Source of the DNA: JAXDLH01 sp034666705 | Lineage (GTDB): Bacteria; Chloroflexota; UBA6077; SHYK01 | DNA: 11,774 nt | Direction: 5' to 3' | Assembly: GCA_034666705.1 (NCBI GenBank) | Contig: JAXDLH010000483.1 | Location: 1 to 11,774 of the forward strand | Part shown: piece by piece, positions 1-8,650 of the stretch | How the letters are laid out: each line of letters opens with the position of its first letter | Position numbering within the stretch: the first letter of the stretch is position 1 | The notes under the pieces: generated by a model | The model's input: the letters and a program-made list of their open reading frames with translations, nothing else | Told to the model about the DNA's origin: nothing | Database searches by the model: none | Program-made: the position numbers and the translations under genes

Positions 1-238
1 CGTGCGCGTAGTGGCGGTTCTCGGTCTCGTACTCCACGTGCGCGATCGCGATCGTGATCCCCCGCGCCCGCTCCTCGGGCGCATTGTCGATCGAGTCGAA
101 GCTGCGGAACTCCGACCCGCCCTTTAACGCCAGCGTCTTGGTGATCGCCGCCGTCAGCGTGGTCTTGCCGTGGTCCACGTGCCCTATCGTCCCCACGTTG
201 ATGTGCGGCTTCGTCCGCTCAAACTTCTTCTTCGCCAT
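1..238 (-). CDS. tuf: Elongation factor Tu, N-terminal 79 residues (runs off window)
   Basis: EF-Tu is the GTPase that carries aminoacyl-tRNA to the ribosomal A site. The visible part starts MAKKKFERTKPHINVGTIGH and contains the G1/P-loop GHVDHGKT at residues 19-26. The switch I segment RGITI has the Mg-coordinating Thr at 62. This is the canonical N-terminus of domain I. The start ATG (236-238) has a strong AAAAGGAG Shine-Dalgarno at 248-255, 9 nt away. The gene is truncated by the left edge of the window, so about 320 residues are missing. It lies downstream of three co-oriented tRNA genes, the arrangement seen for tufB in many bacteria, and is probably co-transcribed with them. The variant GITIAIAHVEYET, rather than the proteobacterial GITINTSHVEYDT, fits a Chloroflexota-like source, which is an inference. 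The identity of the gene is essentially certain. Confidence 0.98.
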   Translation of the reverse strand, partial: MAKKKFERTKPHINVGTIGHVDHGKTTLTAAITKTLALKGGSEFRSFDSIDNAPEERARGITIAIAHVEYETENRHYAH

Positions 239-401
239 GGCGAGTTACTCCTTTTGGTGACGGCTGTCATCCGTCGCCCACCGGCCTGCCGGCCCTACCA
301 TAATGTCACGAACTGTTGGCTTTACTGAACAACGAACTGGCGGAGGCTTGCTTCTCATAATGAAACGCGGCGAGGCGTGCGGTTCACGCCCAGATTCCCG
401 G
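239..401 (-). other. tuf 5' leader between tRNA-Thr and tuf
   Basis: These 163 nt separate tRNA-Thr(GGT) from the tuf start and contain no gene. A small stem (GACGG 259-263 with CCGTC 271-275) sits three bases from the tuf Shine-Dalgarno and could affect ribosome access. Two CATTAT elements on the minus strand (near 300-305 and 355-360) resemble -10 boxes, but neither has a good -35 at proper spacing. I therefore do not call an internal promoter. Confidence 0.4.
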
Positions 402-474
402 AGCCCACGATCAGATTCGAACTGATGACCTCGTTCTTACCAAGAACGCGCTCTGCCAACTGAGCTACGTGGGC
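402..474 (-). tRNA. tRNA-Thr(GGT)
   Basis: This 73-nt gene folds into a full cloverleaf. The 7-bp acceptor stem GCCCACG/CGTGGGC is perfect, the D arm begins GCTCAGTTGGCAGAGC, and the anticodon stem CGTTC/GAACG encloses loop TTGGTAA with anticodon GGT, reading ACC. The T arm is ATCAG-TTCGAAT-CTGAT. The discriminator base is U and the CCA tail is not encoded. It is the third tRNA of the cluster and the one closest to tuf, matching the position and anticodon of thrT before tufB in E. coli. Confidence 0.97.
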
Positions 475-480
475 CAGACT

Positions 481-556
481 ATTGCGGATCGTCGATTGCG
501 GATTGCGAATTCAGCTCTGGCAGCATTCGGCAATTCACAATTCGAAATTCGCAATT
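481..556. repeat. AT-richer repeat with inverted arms between tRNA-Tyr and tRNA-Thr
   Basis: The spacer is made of tandem near-copies of ATTGCGGAT / ATTGCGAATTC on the left. On the right they answer as AATTCACAATTCGAAATTCGCAATTG. A perfect 10-nt inverted repeat is formed by ATTGCGAATT (502-511) and AATTCGCAAT (546-555). Its composition is markedly more AT-rich than the surrounding genes. A related sequence occurs at 3189-3215. In E. coli this slot holds glyT, but nothing here resembles a tRNA-Gly. It is probably a short dispersed repeat, transcribed as part of the tRNA precursor. Confidence 0.6.
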
Positions 557-563
557 GTCAGGG

Positions 564-648
564 TGGTGGGGGCAGGATTCGAACCTGCGAATCGCTTCCG
601 CGAACCGATTTTACAGACCGGCGCCATTAACCACTCGGCCACCCCACC
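564..648 (-). tRNA. tRNA-Tyr(GTA)
   Basis: This is an 85-nt class II tRNA. The acceptor stem GGTGGGG/CCCCACC is perfect. The anticodon stem CCGGT/ATCGG encloses loop CTGTAAA with anticodon GTA. A 16-nt long variable arm carries the stem TCGC-GGAA-GCGA, and the T arm is GCAGG-TTCGAAT-CCTGC. The discriminator is A and CCA is not encoded. Only 7 nt separate it from the upstream tRNA-Thr(TGT), so the two must come from one precursor. The long variable arm together with GTA distinguishes it from tRNA-Ser and tRNA-Leu. Confidence 0.97.
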
Positions 649-655
649 GCATGGG

Positions 656-728
656 AGCCGACGAAGGGACTTGAACCCCCAACCTGCGGTTTACAAAACC
701 GCTGCTCTGCCAATTGAGCTACGTCGGC
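656..728 (-). tRNA. tRNA-Thr(TGT)
   Basis: This 73-nt cloverleaf has acceptor stem GCCGACG/CGTCGGC, D arm GCTCAATTGGCAGAGC, and anticodon stem GCGGT/ACCGC around loop TTTGTAA with anticodon TGT, reading ACA. The T stem GGGGG/CCCTT contains two G-U pairs. The discriminator is U and CCA is not encoded. It is the first tRNA of the leftward operon and lies about 112 nt downstream of the predicted transcription start. Confidence 0.97.
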
Positions 729-788
729 AGTTTTCTCAAGCCCCGCGCGGTCACTCCTCGAGCCGAGCCTTCGGTCCCCTGACAAACA

Positions 789-812
789 GAAGACCCCCCG
801 CAGGGGGCCTCC
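789..812 (-). terminator. GC hairpin with T-rich tail in the tRNA-operon leader
   Basis: On the minus strand, GGAGGCCCCC pairs with GGGGG-(G)-TCTTC around a TGC loop, giving about 10 bp with one bulged G and two G-U pairs. The next bases are TGTTTGTC. This resembles an intrinsic terminator, although the T tract is interrupted. It lies 61 nt beyond the stop of the molybdenum-subunit gene and could end that transcript. It also lies downstream of the predicted tRNA promoter, so it may act as an attenuator or simply be read through, as stable-RNA operons often are. Confidence 0.5.
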
Positions 813-847
813 ACCGTTGGGAGCCTCACAACTCGAATCGTCCTCGG

Positions 848-876
848 ATGATACCAAACGGCCCGAACCCAGTCAA
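848..876 (-). promoter_or_regulatory. Sigma70-type promoter for the tRNA-tuf operon
   Basis: On the minus strand, TTGACT (871-876) and TATCAT (848-853) are separated by exactly 17 nt. Each box has five of six consensus bases. Transcription should start near 841, about 112 nt before tRNA-Thr(TGT). The -35 box overlaps the TGA stop (873-875) of the preceding gene. No better promoter is visible between the leader hairpin and the first tRNA. Confidence 0.75.
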
Positions 877-3080
877 ACAGAATTGTCGAGCAACGCTTCC
901 GGCCTGATTGGGATATCGACCTGCCGCCTGATGACGTCGGCGATGGCATTGGCGATTGCGGGCGAGATCGCGCAGTTTGGCCCCTCGCCGATCGGCGTGA
1001 TCCCCAGGCTGAGATCGGGCGGCAAGAGGACCACCTCCAGCTCCGGGGCGTCCGCCATGCATGGGATCTTGTAGTCGTGCAGGTTCAGGCTGGTGACCTG
1101 CCCGTCCTCTACCTCAAGCCCCTCCATCATGGCGTAGCCGTATCCCTGCATCAGGGCGCCTTCGATCTGGCCACGGTGCAGCATCGGGCTGACGATCCTG
1201 CCCACCTCGTGCGCACTGACCAGCTTGCGCACGTGCACCCGCCCGGTTTCGCGATCGACGAGTACCTCCGCGGCCATCGCCGCGAAGGTGTGGACTCCAT
1301 CTGCTGGATTGCGCTCATAGACGATGAGCTCGTGCAGATCCTCGCCGGTCAGCCGCACCGCATCGGCTAGGCTGAGCCAGCGTCCGTCGGCGGTGCGGAG
1401 TCCGCCTGGCTCCCATACGACCTCGTTCGCGTCCACGCCCAACTCTGCGGCGACGAGTGTAGCCAGGCGCGACGTGAGCCGCCGGCACAGTATCTCGATC
1501 ATGCGCCCGCCGATGCGGGTGAGGCGGCTGCCACCCACCCCGGTGTCGAACGTGAATGCCTGAACCTGCTGCGCCACGCGCACCCGCTCCTCCGGCACGC
1601 CGAACGCCTCGGCGACCATCTGGCGAAACACGGTGAGCATGCCCGATCCCTGCTCGATGACGGGCGTGTGGAACACGATGTCGCCCGTGCGCTCGACGGT
1701 GATCTCCGCGGTGTAGTCACCCATGCTGTTACCGATCTCGACCGTGGCGATGCCGCGCCCGACCCCGGGTGGCTTCGGTGAGCTCCAACCGATCGCCTCA
1801 CCCGCGGCGCGGAGCGCCTCGCGTGCTTTCGGAACCGAGCCGGGCTCGCCTGACGTAGTGTGTCGCGGGGCGGTGGGTACGTTGCGGATGCGCAGCTCGA
1901 GCGGATCGACGCCAAGCTCGCGGGCGCAGAGATCGAGGTGGCATTCCAGGGCGTAGGCGGTCTGCGCGCGCCCCGGTCCGCGCATGTGGCCGCCGGGCAC
2001 CGTGTGCGTGTAGATCATATGGTTCTCTGAGCGCCAGATCGGGATCTCGTAGCAGCCAAGTGCGGCGTGGCTGTAGCCGATAGTGGCGGCCGCGCCGGGC
2101 TTGAACGCCGCATAGGCGCCGCTGTTGTAATAGGTCCGGAGCCAACAAGCGACCAGGCGGCCGTCCGGCGCGAAGCCGCTCTTCACGACGATGGTGGCGG
2201 CGTGCCGCGGGTTGCCGGCCAGCAGCTCCTCGCCGTAGCTCATGATCATCTTCACCGGCCGCTTGCTCGCCCTCGCCAGGAAATAGGCGAGCGGCACATC
2301 CATGAACGAGCCCTTGCCACCGAAGTCGCCGCCGAGCGGCAGCATGTGGATCTCCACCTGCGCGCGCGCCAGCCCAATGCCCTCACGCAGGTAGTCGAGC
2401 AGGAGGAATGGGACTTTGTTCGAGGCCCAGATGTGCGCCACGTCGTGGGGATCAACCTCCACGATGCAGCTATGCGGCTCGAGGTAGGCTTGGTGCTGGC
2501 GAGGCGTGTGGAACGTGTGCTCGAAAACGTATGGTGCGCTCGCAAGCCCCGCCTCGATCTCTGATAGCTCCGCGCCAAGCAGCGCGTGGGAGACGCTGTT
2601 CGGATATTCGGCCACGATCTGGGTCGGCGTCCGATGTTGCCGCACCCACTCTGGCTCGTGGACGAGTGGCGCACCGGGCTGGATCGCCACCCGGGCGTCG
2701 AAGACCGCAGGCAGCTCTTCGTAGCGCACTTCGATCAACTCGAGCGCCGCCTCGGCGATCTCGCGCGTCTCCGCCGCGACCGCGGCGACCTTCTCACCGG
2801 CGAACCGGACTACGTCCTGGGCCAGCACTGGCATGTCGCGCATCGCGCGACCCACCAGGAATGCGGGCGAGAGATCGCCGCCCGTCAGCACCGCGTGCAC
2901 GCCGGTGAGTGCCTTCGCGCCGCTGACATCCAGGGCGACAATGCGCGCATGTGGATATGGGCTGCGCAGCGCTTTGCCCCATAACTGGCCGGCGCGGTCG
3001 ATATCCGCCGCGTAGGTCGCCGCCCCGGTGACCTTGTCGACGCCGTCGATGCGCGTTAGATGAGAGGGAGGCGCTACCAT
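873..3080 (-). CDS. Xanthine dehydrogenase/aldehyde oxidase family molybdopterin-binding subunit
   Basis: The 735-residue product is the large, Mo-cofactor-binding subunit of an XDH/CoxL-type hydroxylase, which oxidises aldehydes, purines or related heterocycles. The substrate cannot be read from the sequence. The small a/b hammerhead domain occupies about residues 10-130 (RIDGVDKVTGAATYAADI). Later come EPH at 201-203, the cofactor loop GGDFGGKG at 250-257, MRGPGR at 366-371, IEQGSG at 475-480 and DTGVGGSR at 512-519. The probable catalytic Glu is E699 in IGEGPN. MRGPGR stands where CO dehydrogenases carry AYxCSFR, so this is not a form I CoxL. I chose the ATG at 3080 because GGAGGT (3087-3092) precedes it by 6 nt; an in-frame ATG at 3128 has no such site. 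No FeS or FAD subunit gene lies next to it. The gene is divergent from hsp20, and its TGA stop lies in the promoter of the tRNA operon. Confidence 0.93.
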   Translation of the reverse strand: MVAPPSHLTRIDGVDKVTGAATYAADIDRAGQLWGKALRSPYPHARIVALDVSGAKALTGVHAVLTGGDLSPAFLVGRAMRDMPVLAQDVVRFAGEKVAAVAAETREIAEAALELIEVRYEELPAVFDARVAIQPGAPLVHEPEWVRQHRTPTQIVAEYPNSVSHALLGAELSEIEAGLASAPYVFEHTFHTPRQHQAYLEPHSCIVEVDPHDVAHIWASNKVPFLLLDYLREGIGLARAQVEIHMLPLGGDFGGKGSFMDVPLAYFLARASKRPVKMIMSYGEELLAGNPRHAATIVVKSGFAPDGRLVACWLRTYYNSGAYAAFKPGAAATIGYSHAALGCYEIPIWRSENHMIYTHTVPGGHMRGPGRAQTAYALECHLDLCARELGVDPLELRIRNVPTAPRHTTSGEPGSVPKAREALRAAGEAIGWSSPKPPGVGRGIATVEIGNSMGDYTAEITVERTGDIVFHTPVIEQGSGMLTVFRQMVAEAFGVPEERVRVAQQVQAFTFDTGVGGSRLTRIGGRMIEILCRRLTSRLATLVAAELGVDANEVVWEPGGLRTADGRWLSLADAVRLTGEDLHELIVYERNPADGVHTFAAMAAEVLVDRETGRVHVRKLVSAHEVGRIVSPMLHRGQIEGALMQGYGYAMMEGLEVEDGQVTSLNLHDYKIPCMADAPELEVVLLPPDLSLGITPIGEGPNCAISPAIANAIADVIRRQVDIPIRPEALLDNSV

Positions 3081-3188
3081 CGCTGGACCTCCAGTCACAC
3101 TCGCCAACTTTCTCGCTCCGGCGGGCACGGACTATGCTGCCCGCTTCGACCCCAGAACACAAGCCGACCCGGTTCGACATTTTGAGTT

Positions 3189-3215
3189 CCGCGCCGAATT
3201 CCGCATTACGCATTT
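3189..3215. repeat. Second copy of the ATTGCG/AATTC dispersed repeat
   Basis: On the minus strand this reads AATGCGTAATGCGGAATTC followed by GGC. It aligns with ATTGCGGATTGCGAATTC followed by AGC at about 494-515 on the plus strand. The copies are therefore in opposite orientation and both intergenic. This one sits immediately upstream of hsp20, within the 141-nt divergent promoter region, where it may displace or supply regulatory sequence. The sequence is too short to judge mobility. Confidence 0.5.
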
Positions 3216-3221
3216 GGTAGG

Positions 3222-3721
3222 ATGCATGAAGATCCTCTCTTTCCTCTCGGCTATCTCACGCCCGGGAGTTCTCCAGGCATGTTCGACATCAATCGGCGTT
3301 GGATCGGCAACCTCGACGACCTGCAGCGCGAGATGGAGCGCTACCTCCAGCATATGGCGCAGAAGAAACCCCCTACCGTTGGTTTCTCGCAGCGTGCCTG
3401 GCAGCCTGCCCTCGACGTCTATGAGACAAAGGATGCAGTCGTCGCGGTCGTCGATCTCGCCGGGGTGACCCTCGAGGATATCGACCTCGTGGTTGCCCGC
3501 GGCTCGCTGACGGTGCGCGGCGAACGCAAGCCGACAGGCGAGCGCACCGACCGGCGGTACAGCGTACTGGAGATCCCTCACGGTCCATTCGAACGGTCTG
3601 TGCAGCTCCCGGCGACCGTAAGTCCGGAGGCTTCCACCGCCGCCTATCGGGCCGGGTTCCTCGAGGTGACGATGCCAAAGCTGACGACGAGCGCCGCGCA
3701 ACGCGTGGCGGTCACCGAAGC

Positions 3722-3725
<4 letters not shown>
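3222..3725 (+). CDS. hsp20: Small heat-shock protein, Hsp20/alpha-crystallin family
   Basis: The 167-residue product is an ATP-independent holdase that binds unfolding proteins in the cytoplasm. The alpha-crystallin domain spans about residues 60-153, beginning AWQPALDVYETKDAVVAVVDLAGV. It carries the family signature as AGFLEVTMPK (144-153; the usual form is NGVLEV..PK), and a C-terminal V-A-V motif (162-164) corresponds to the I-x-I/V oligomerisation motif. The N-terminal arm of about 58 residues contains a charged helix (LDDLQREMERYLQHM). The start is uncertain: the ATG at 3222 has only a weak TAGG in front, and ATG 3279 (MFDINRR) is the main alternative. The gene overlaps lon in ATGA, so the two are translationally coupled. 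I could not find a convincing promoter or a CIRCE element upstream. Confidence 0.93.
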
Positions 3726-6130
<2,405 letters not shown>

Positions 6131-6152
6131 TCGCGAATGATTGGAGCGCACG

Positions 6153-6575
6153 ATGAGTGTCGATGGCAACCTGATCAGGCTCTTCTACGACCTCTGGGAT
6201 GACACCCGGGTGGGTCGTGAGTATCTGGTCGCAAACGAGCCCCAGGAGCAGGTCGATAAGGTCGCGCGCCCGCACCTGCGCGAGGTGCACGACGCGATGG
6301 CGAGCTTCGATCGCATCGGCCATTTGATCGAACGGGGTGTGCTGGACGAGGATTTCGTCACGTCGCTCGTCGGCAGGGAGATCATCCGAGTTGGCGGCCG
6401 GATGCAGCCGTTCATTGCGGACGAACGAACGAAGCGCAAGGACCCGAGCGCTTTCTTATTCGCCGAGGAGCTCATCAATCGCAGCCGCAAGGCATTCCCG
6501 ACCTACGAGCCCGTCTATGCAGAGGAAGAGCAGCGGCGCCGTGAGGAGCGGCCCGCCTTTGGCCTCAGATCCTAG
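6153..6575 (+). CDS. Conserved hypothetical protein, third gene of the hsp20-lon operon
   Basis: The 140-residue soluble protein appears largely helical and charged, with no signal peptide, membrane segment or catalytic motif that I recognise. The core (about 45-110: SFDRIGHLIERGVLDEDF, then REIIRVGGRMQPFI, then AFLFAEELINRSRK) loosely recalls DUF4760-type proteins. That is a weak resemblance by eye. The tail from 124 is rich in Glu and Arg. I chose ATG 6153 because GGAG (6143-6146) precedes it by 6 nt; an upstream in-frame TTG at 6141 has no ribosome binding site. Its place 22 nt behind lon suggests co-expression with the chaperone and protease, but no specific role can be assigned. Confidence 0.8.
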   Translation: MSVDGNLIRLFYDLWDDTRVGREYLVANEPQEQVDKVARPHLREVHDAMASFDRIGHLIERGVLDEDFVTSLVGREIIRVGGRMQPFIADERTKRKDPSAFLFAEELINRSRKAFPTYEPVYAEEEQRRREERPAFGLRS

Positions 6576-6609
6576 CCAGATGCGGCCTTGCTCTTCGTTT
6601 CAAGCAATA

Positions 6610-6645
6610 TAGTGGAACGGCCCAGTGTACCGGGCCGCTCCACTA
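6610..6645. terminator. Long hairpin between converging genes
   Basis: TAGTGGA (6610-6616) pairs with TCCACTA (6639-6645), and CGGCCC (6618-6623) with GGGCCG (6632-6637). One A-C mismatch lies between the stems, and the loop is 8 nt. The structure lies 35 nt past the end of the lon operon and 21 nt past the stop of the converging 60-aa gene. Neither side has a clear T tract, so it is either a non-canonical bidirectional terminator or an RNA 3'-end stabiliser. Confidence 0.6.
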
Positions 6646-6665
6646 CGGCTGGTCAGATTCCGCTC

Positions 6666-6848
6666 TCATTCGTGCAGACGGCCGGTGTCGTGGAGATGCT
6701 TGAAAAATGTGAGGCGCTTGAACTCTTCGGTGAGTTCGTCGCACTGGCCGGCATCGACGCGTTGCTTTAACCACGCGAGGCGCACAATCTCGTCGTCCTC
6801 CAGCCCGGCCGCGCGCATGATCTCAACTTTGACTGTTAGCTGGTTCAT
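6666..6848 (-). CDS. Small hypothetical protein (60 aa)
   Basis: I do not recognise this protein. It starts MNQLTVKVEIMRAAGLEDDE, is predicted by eye to be mostly helical and acidic in the first two thirds, and ends in a basic, aromatic segment (FKRLTFFKHLHDTGRLHE). There is no signal peptide or membrane helix. The main support for it being real is an excellent Shine-Dalgarno GGAGGT (6856-6861) 7 nt before the ATG. It stands alone and converges on the lon operon. Its -10/-35 region was not obvious. Confidence 0.6.
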   Translation of the reverse strand: MNQLTVKVEIMRAAGLEDDEIVRLAWLKQRVDAGQCDELTEEFKRLTFFKHLHDTGRLHE

Positions 6849-7330
6849 CTCCGAAACCTCCAGGCGCTTTGCTGCTCCTCGGTGGCCCCGCCGACCGGTG
6901 CGTGGAGTCCACGTCCTTGCTTGCTTGACTTGAATGGAGTATCAGCGGGTTCCCGTAACGAACCGGTAGAGGAGAGCAACGCGCTGGTAAACGCGCTGGG
7001 TAGGAGCGACGACGGTCGATGTCTTGAAGGCATCATCCAGGAACCTGCCGGATATCGGCAACAGGCGTCGGCCACCTCACGCCGAGTGTATTTCTGCGAA
7101 TGATGCTCGTCAACACGTGCATGATGCTTGATCGAAAGCCGCTCCCAGTCACGAATGCGCCATTGCCCGCCAGTGTCGGCCATCCGATTCCGCGGAGACT
7201 GTTTCCAGCCCATCCGGACTCGTTCTGTAACCGATAATCGATCGTGCATCGCATCACCGTCACATGCACTGGACGGGGTGTAACGTTGTGGTCACACTGC
7301 GCCGGGCCGAGGCCAATCTCGTCGCGAGCG
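6849..7330. other. 482-nt stretch without a convincing gene
   Basis: The open frames here on both strands lack ribosome binding sites and give low-complexity or Arg/Ser-rich translations, so I do not call a gene. Visible details are a small hairpin CGTGG-AGT-CCACG at 6901-6913, a tandem ACGCGCTGG pair around 6979-6999, and GCCG-GATAT-CGGC near 7047-7059. There is no clear terminator for the propeller gene that ends at 7331. It may be decayed sequence or the regulatory region of the 60-aa gene. Confidence 0.45.
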
Positions 7331-8383
7331 CTACTGGAGAACGATTCCGTCCGGGCCTGCGCCAACTGGAATGGTCGCCTCTATCTGGCCGGCCGCGGTA
7401 TCGATCACCGATAGGTCGCCGCTATTGATGTTCGCGGCGTATAGCTTGGACCCATCCGGCGTGATCGCCATTCCCACCGGCCCATTGCCGGCGTGGAGCT
7501 CGCGTCGCACGGTGCGGGTCGCGGTGTCGATAACCGCGATGAGGTCGCTCGCGATGTGCGATACGTAGGCCACGCTGCCCTCCGGACTGAAGACAATACG
7601 GATCGGCTCCCGGCCGGTTCCCAGGCGGTCCACGACATCGAAGCTCGTCGCCTCGACGATCCACACGTCCGCGCCTCCTCGATTGGCGACGTAAATCCAG
7701 CGTCCATCCGGACTGATCGCCAGCCCCTCTGCACCTGGGCCCATCGGAATGGTCCGAATCGTCGTGAGCGAGGCGAGATCCAACACGGAAAGACTCGAGT
7801 CGGCCGGGTTTGTCACGTAGGCGCGTGACCCGTCTGGACTGAGCTCTATCAGATGCGAGCCGGGGGCGGTCGGGATGTGCTTGACGAGCGCACCATTGGT
7901 TGCGTCGAGGGCGAGTACCTCACCGTGCGTCTCATTCGTGACCAGCAAGTAGCGGCCGTCCGGGGTGAACGCCAGCCCATGCGGCGCCTCACCGGCGACC
8001 CAGGTCTCCAGAACCTGGTGCGAGTCGGCGTCGATGACGCTGATGGTATTCCCGAGCTGGTTAGAGGTGACAAGCCGCATGCCATCCGCCGAAACGGCGA
8101 TCTCGTGCGGGTTGCGGCCGGTGGACGCGTGAGCGACGACCGCAGATGCGCCCAGGTCGACGACGGTAACTTCGTCGGAGAGCTGGTTCACGACGTACGC
8201 CACGTTTGGCGCGCGAACGGCTGGACTCAGGTTGCGGAGGGCCGCAGCGGTCGGCAAGGCACCCCGCTCGACGAAGGGGCTCGGCACCGCGGCGCCCGGG
8301 ATGATTGGCCGGCCCGGCGCCGCATAGCTGCACCCGAGCACCAGCGAGATCAGCGCCAGCGAAACGCAACGTGCGTATCCCAT
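7331..8383 (-). CDS. YVTN-family seven-bladed beta-propeller lipoprotein
   Basis: The 350-residue product begins with a hydrophobic signal (MGYARCVSLALISLVLGC). It ends in a lipobox-like VLGC with Cys18, implying export and lipid anchoring on the outer face of the membrane. After a Pro/Ala-rich linker of about 40 residues come seven repeats, each with a strand such as AYVVNQ, RLVTSNQ, YLLVTNE, AYVTNP, IYVANR, AYVSHI or LYAANI. Each is followed by a V-x-V/I-D strand and a G-x-x-P-x-G/E-I-A-x-S/T-P-D-G turn. This is the YVTN/lactonase-like propeller pattern. Such domains usually bind proteins or ligands, and no enzymatic residues are evident. A promoter on the same strand at 8451-8479 fits it well. 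The ribosome binding site is weak, so a leaderless-like or weakly translated start is possible. Confidence 0.9.
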   Translation of the reverse strand: MGYARCVSLALISLVLGCSYAAPGRPIIPGAAVPSPFVERGALPTAAALRNLSPAVRAPNVAYVVNQLSDEVTVVDLGASAVVAHASTGRNPHEIAVSADGMRLVTSNQLGNTISVIDADSHQVLETWVAGEAPHGLAFTPDGRYLLVTNETHGEVLALDATNGALVKHIPTAPGSHLIELSPDGSRAYVTNPADSSLSVLDLASLTTIRTIPMGPGAEGLAISPDGRWIYVANRGGADVWIVEATSFDVVDRLGTGREPIRIVFSPEGSVAYVSHIASDLIAVIDTATRTVRRELHAGNGPVGMAITPDGSKLYAANINSGDLSVIDTAAGQIEATIPVGAGPDGIVLQ

Positions 8384-8450
8384 GAACCGTCGCTACCGTG
8401 CCCGCCTCGCAGCTCTCAGCCAGGCGCTCGCTACCCCGTACTTCGTCCGG

Positions 8451-8479
8451 ATGGTACCTGGGGTTCCAATCGGGGTCAA
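8451..8479 (-). promoter_or_regulatory. Promoter for the YVTN lipoprotein gene
   Basis: On the minus strand, TTGACC (8474-8479) and TACCAT (8451-8456) are separated by 17 nt. The predicted start is near 8444, leaving a leader of about 60 nt before the ATG at 8383. The -35 is five of six and the -10 four of six to consensus. Confidence 0.6.
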
Positions 8480-8500
8480 GCGAAAACGACTCGGTTGATC

Positions 8501-8529
8501 TTGACGGTTGGCGGCGCTTGGTGTAGACA
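8501..8529 (+). promoter_or_regulatory. Promoter for the 71-aa gene
   Basis: TTGACG (8501-8506) and TAGACA (8524-8529) are separated by 17 nt on the plus strand. The predicted start is near 8536, leaving a leader of about 115 nt. The -35 is good and the -10 weak (three of six). It is back to back with the lipoprotein promoter, with 21 nt between the two -35 boxes. Confidence 0.5.
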
Positions 8530-8650
8530 TGGGCGACGTCCAATGCGACGGGCACGCCTCGCGTGAAGCCATCATCGAGCAGCCTTCAGCACCGGGCCAG
8601 CATCCGCAAGCGACGTCCCCAGATCACAGCGAGATGGAGTAGACGCCCCC

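Noticed and set aside
475..563. Possible degraded tRNA-Gly between tRNA-Tyr and tRNA-Thr
   Set aside because: No D-arm, anticodon stem with TCC or T-loop TTCRA in the right geometry can be traced; the content is simple ATTGCG/AATTC repeats.
731..750. T-box-like sequence (AGGAGTGACCGCG on the minus strand) in the tRNA leader
   Set aside because: It resembles AGGGTGGNACCGCG but lacks a base, there is no Stem I or specifier loop upstream in the short leader, and the downstream genes are tRNAs rather than a synthetase or amino-acid gene.
3128..3221. Promoter or CIRCE/heat-shock operator for hsp20-lon
   Set aside because: TTGAGT followed 17 nt later by ATTACG is too far from consensus, and no TTAGCACTC-N9-GAGTGCTAA element is present.
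6845..7249. Possible gene on the minus strand in the 482-nt gap
   Set aside because: It lacks a ribosome binding site, its translation has no recognisable motif, and it overlaps the start of the better-supported 60-aa gene.
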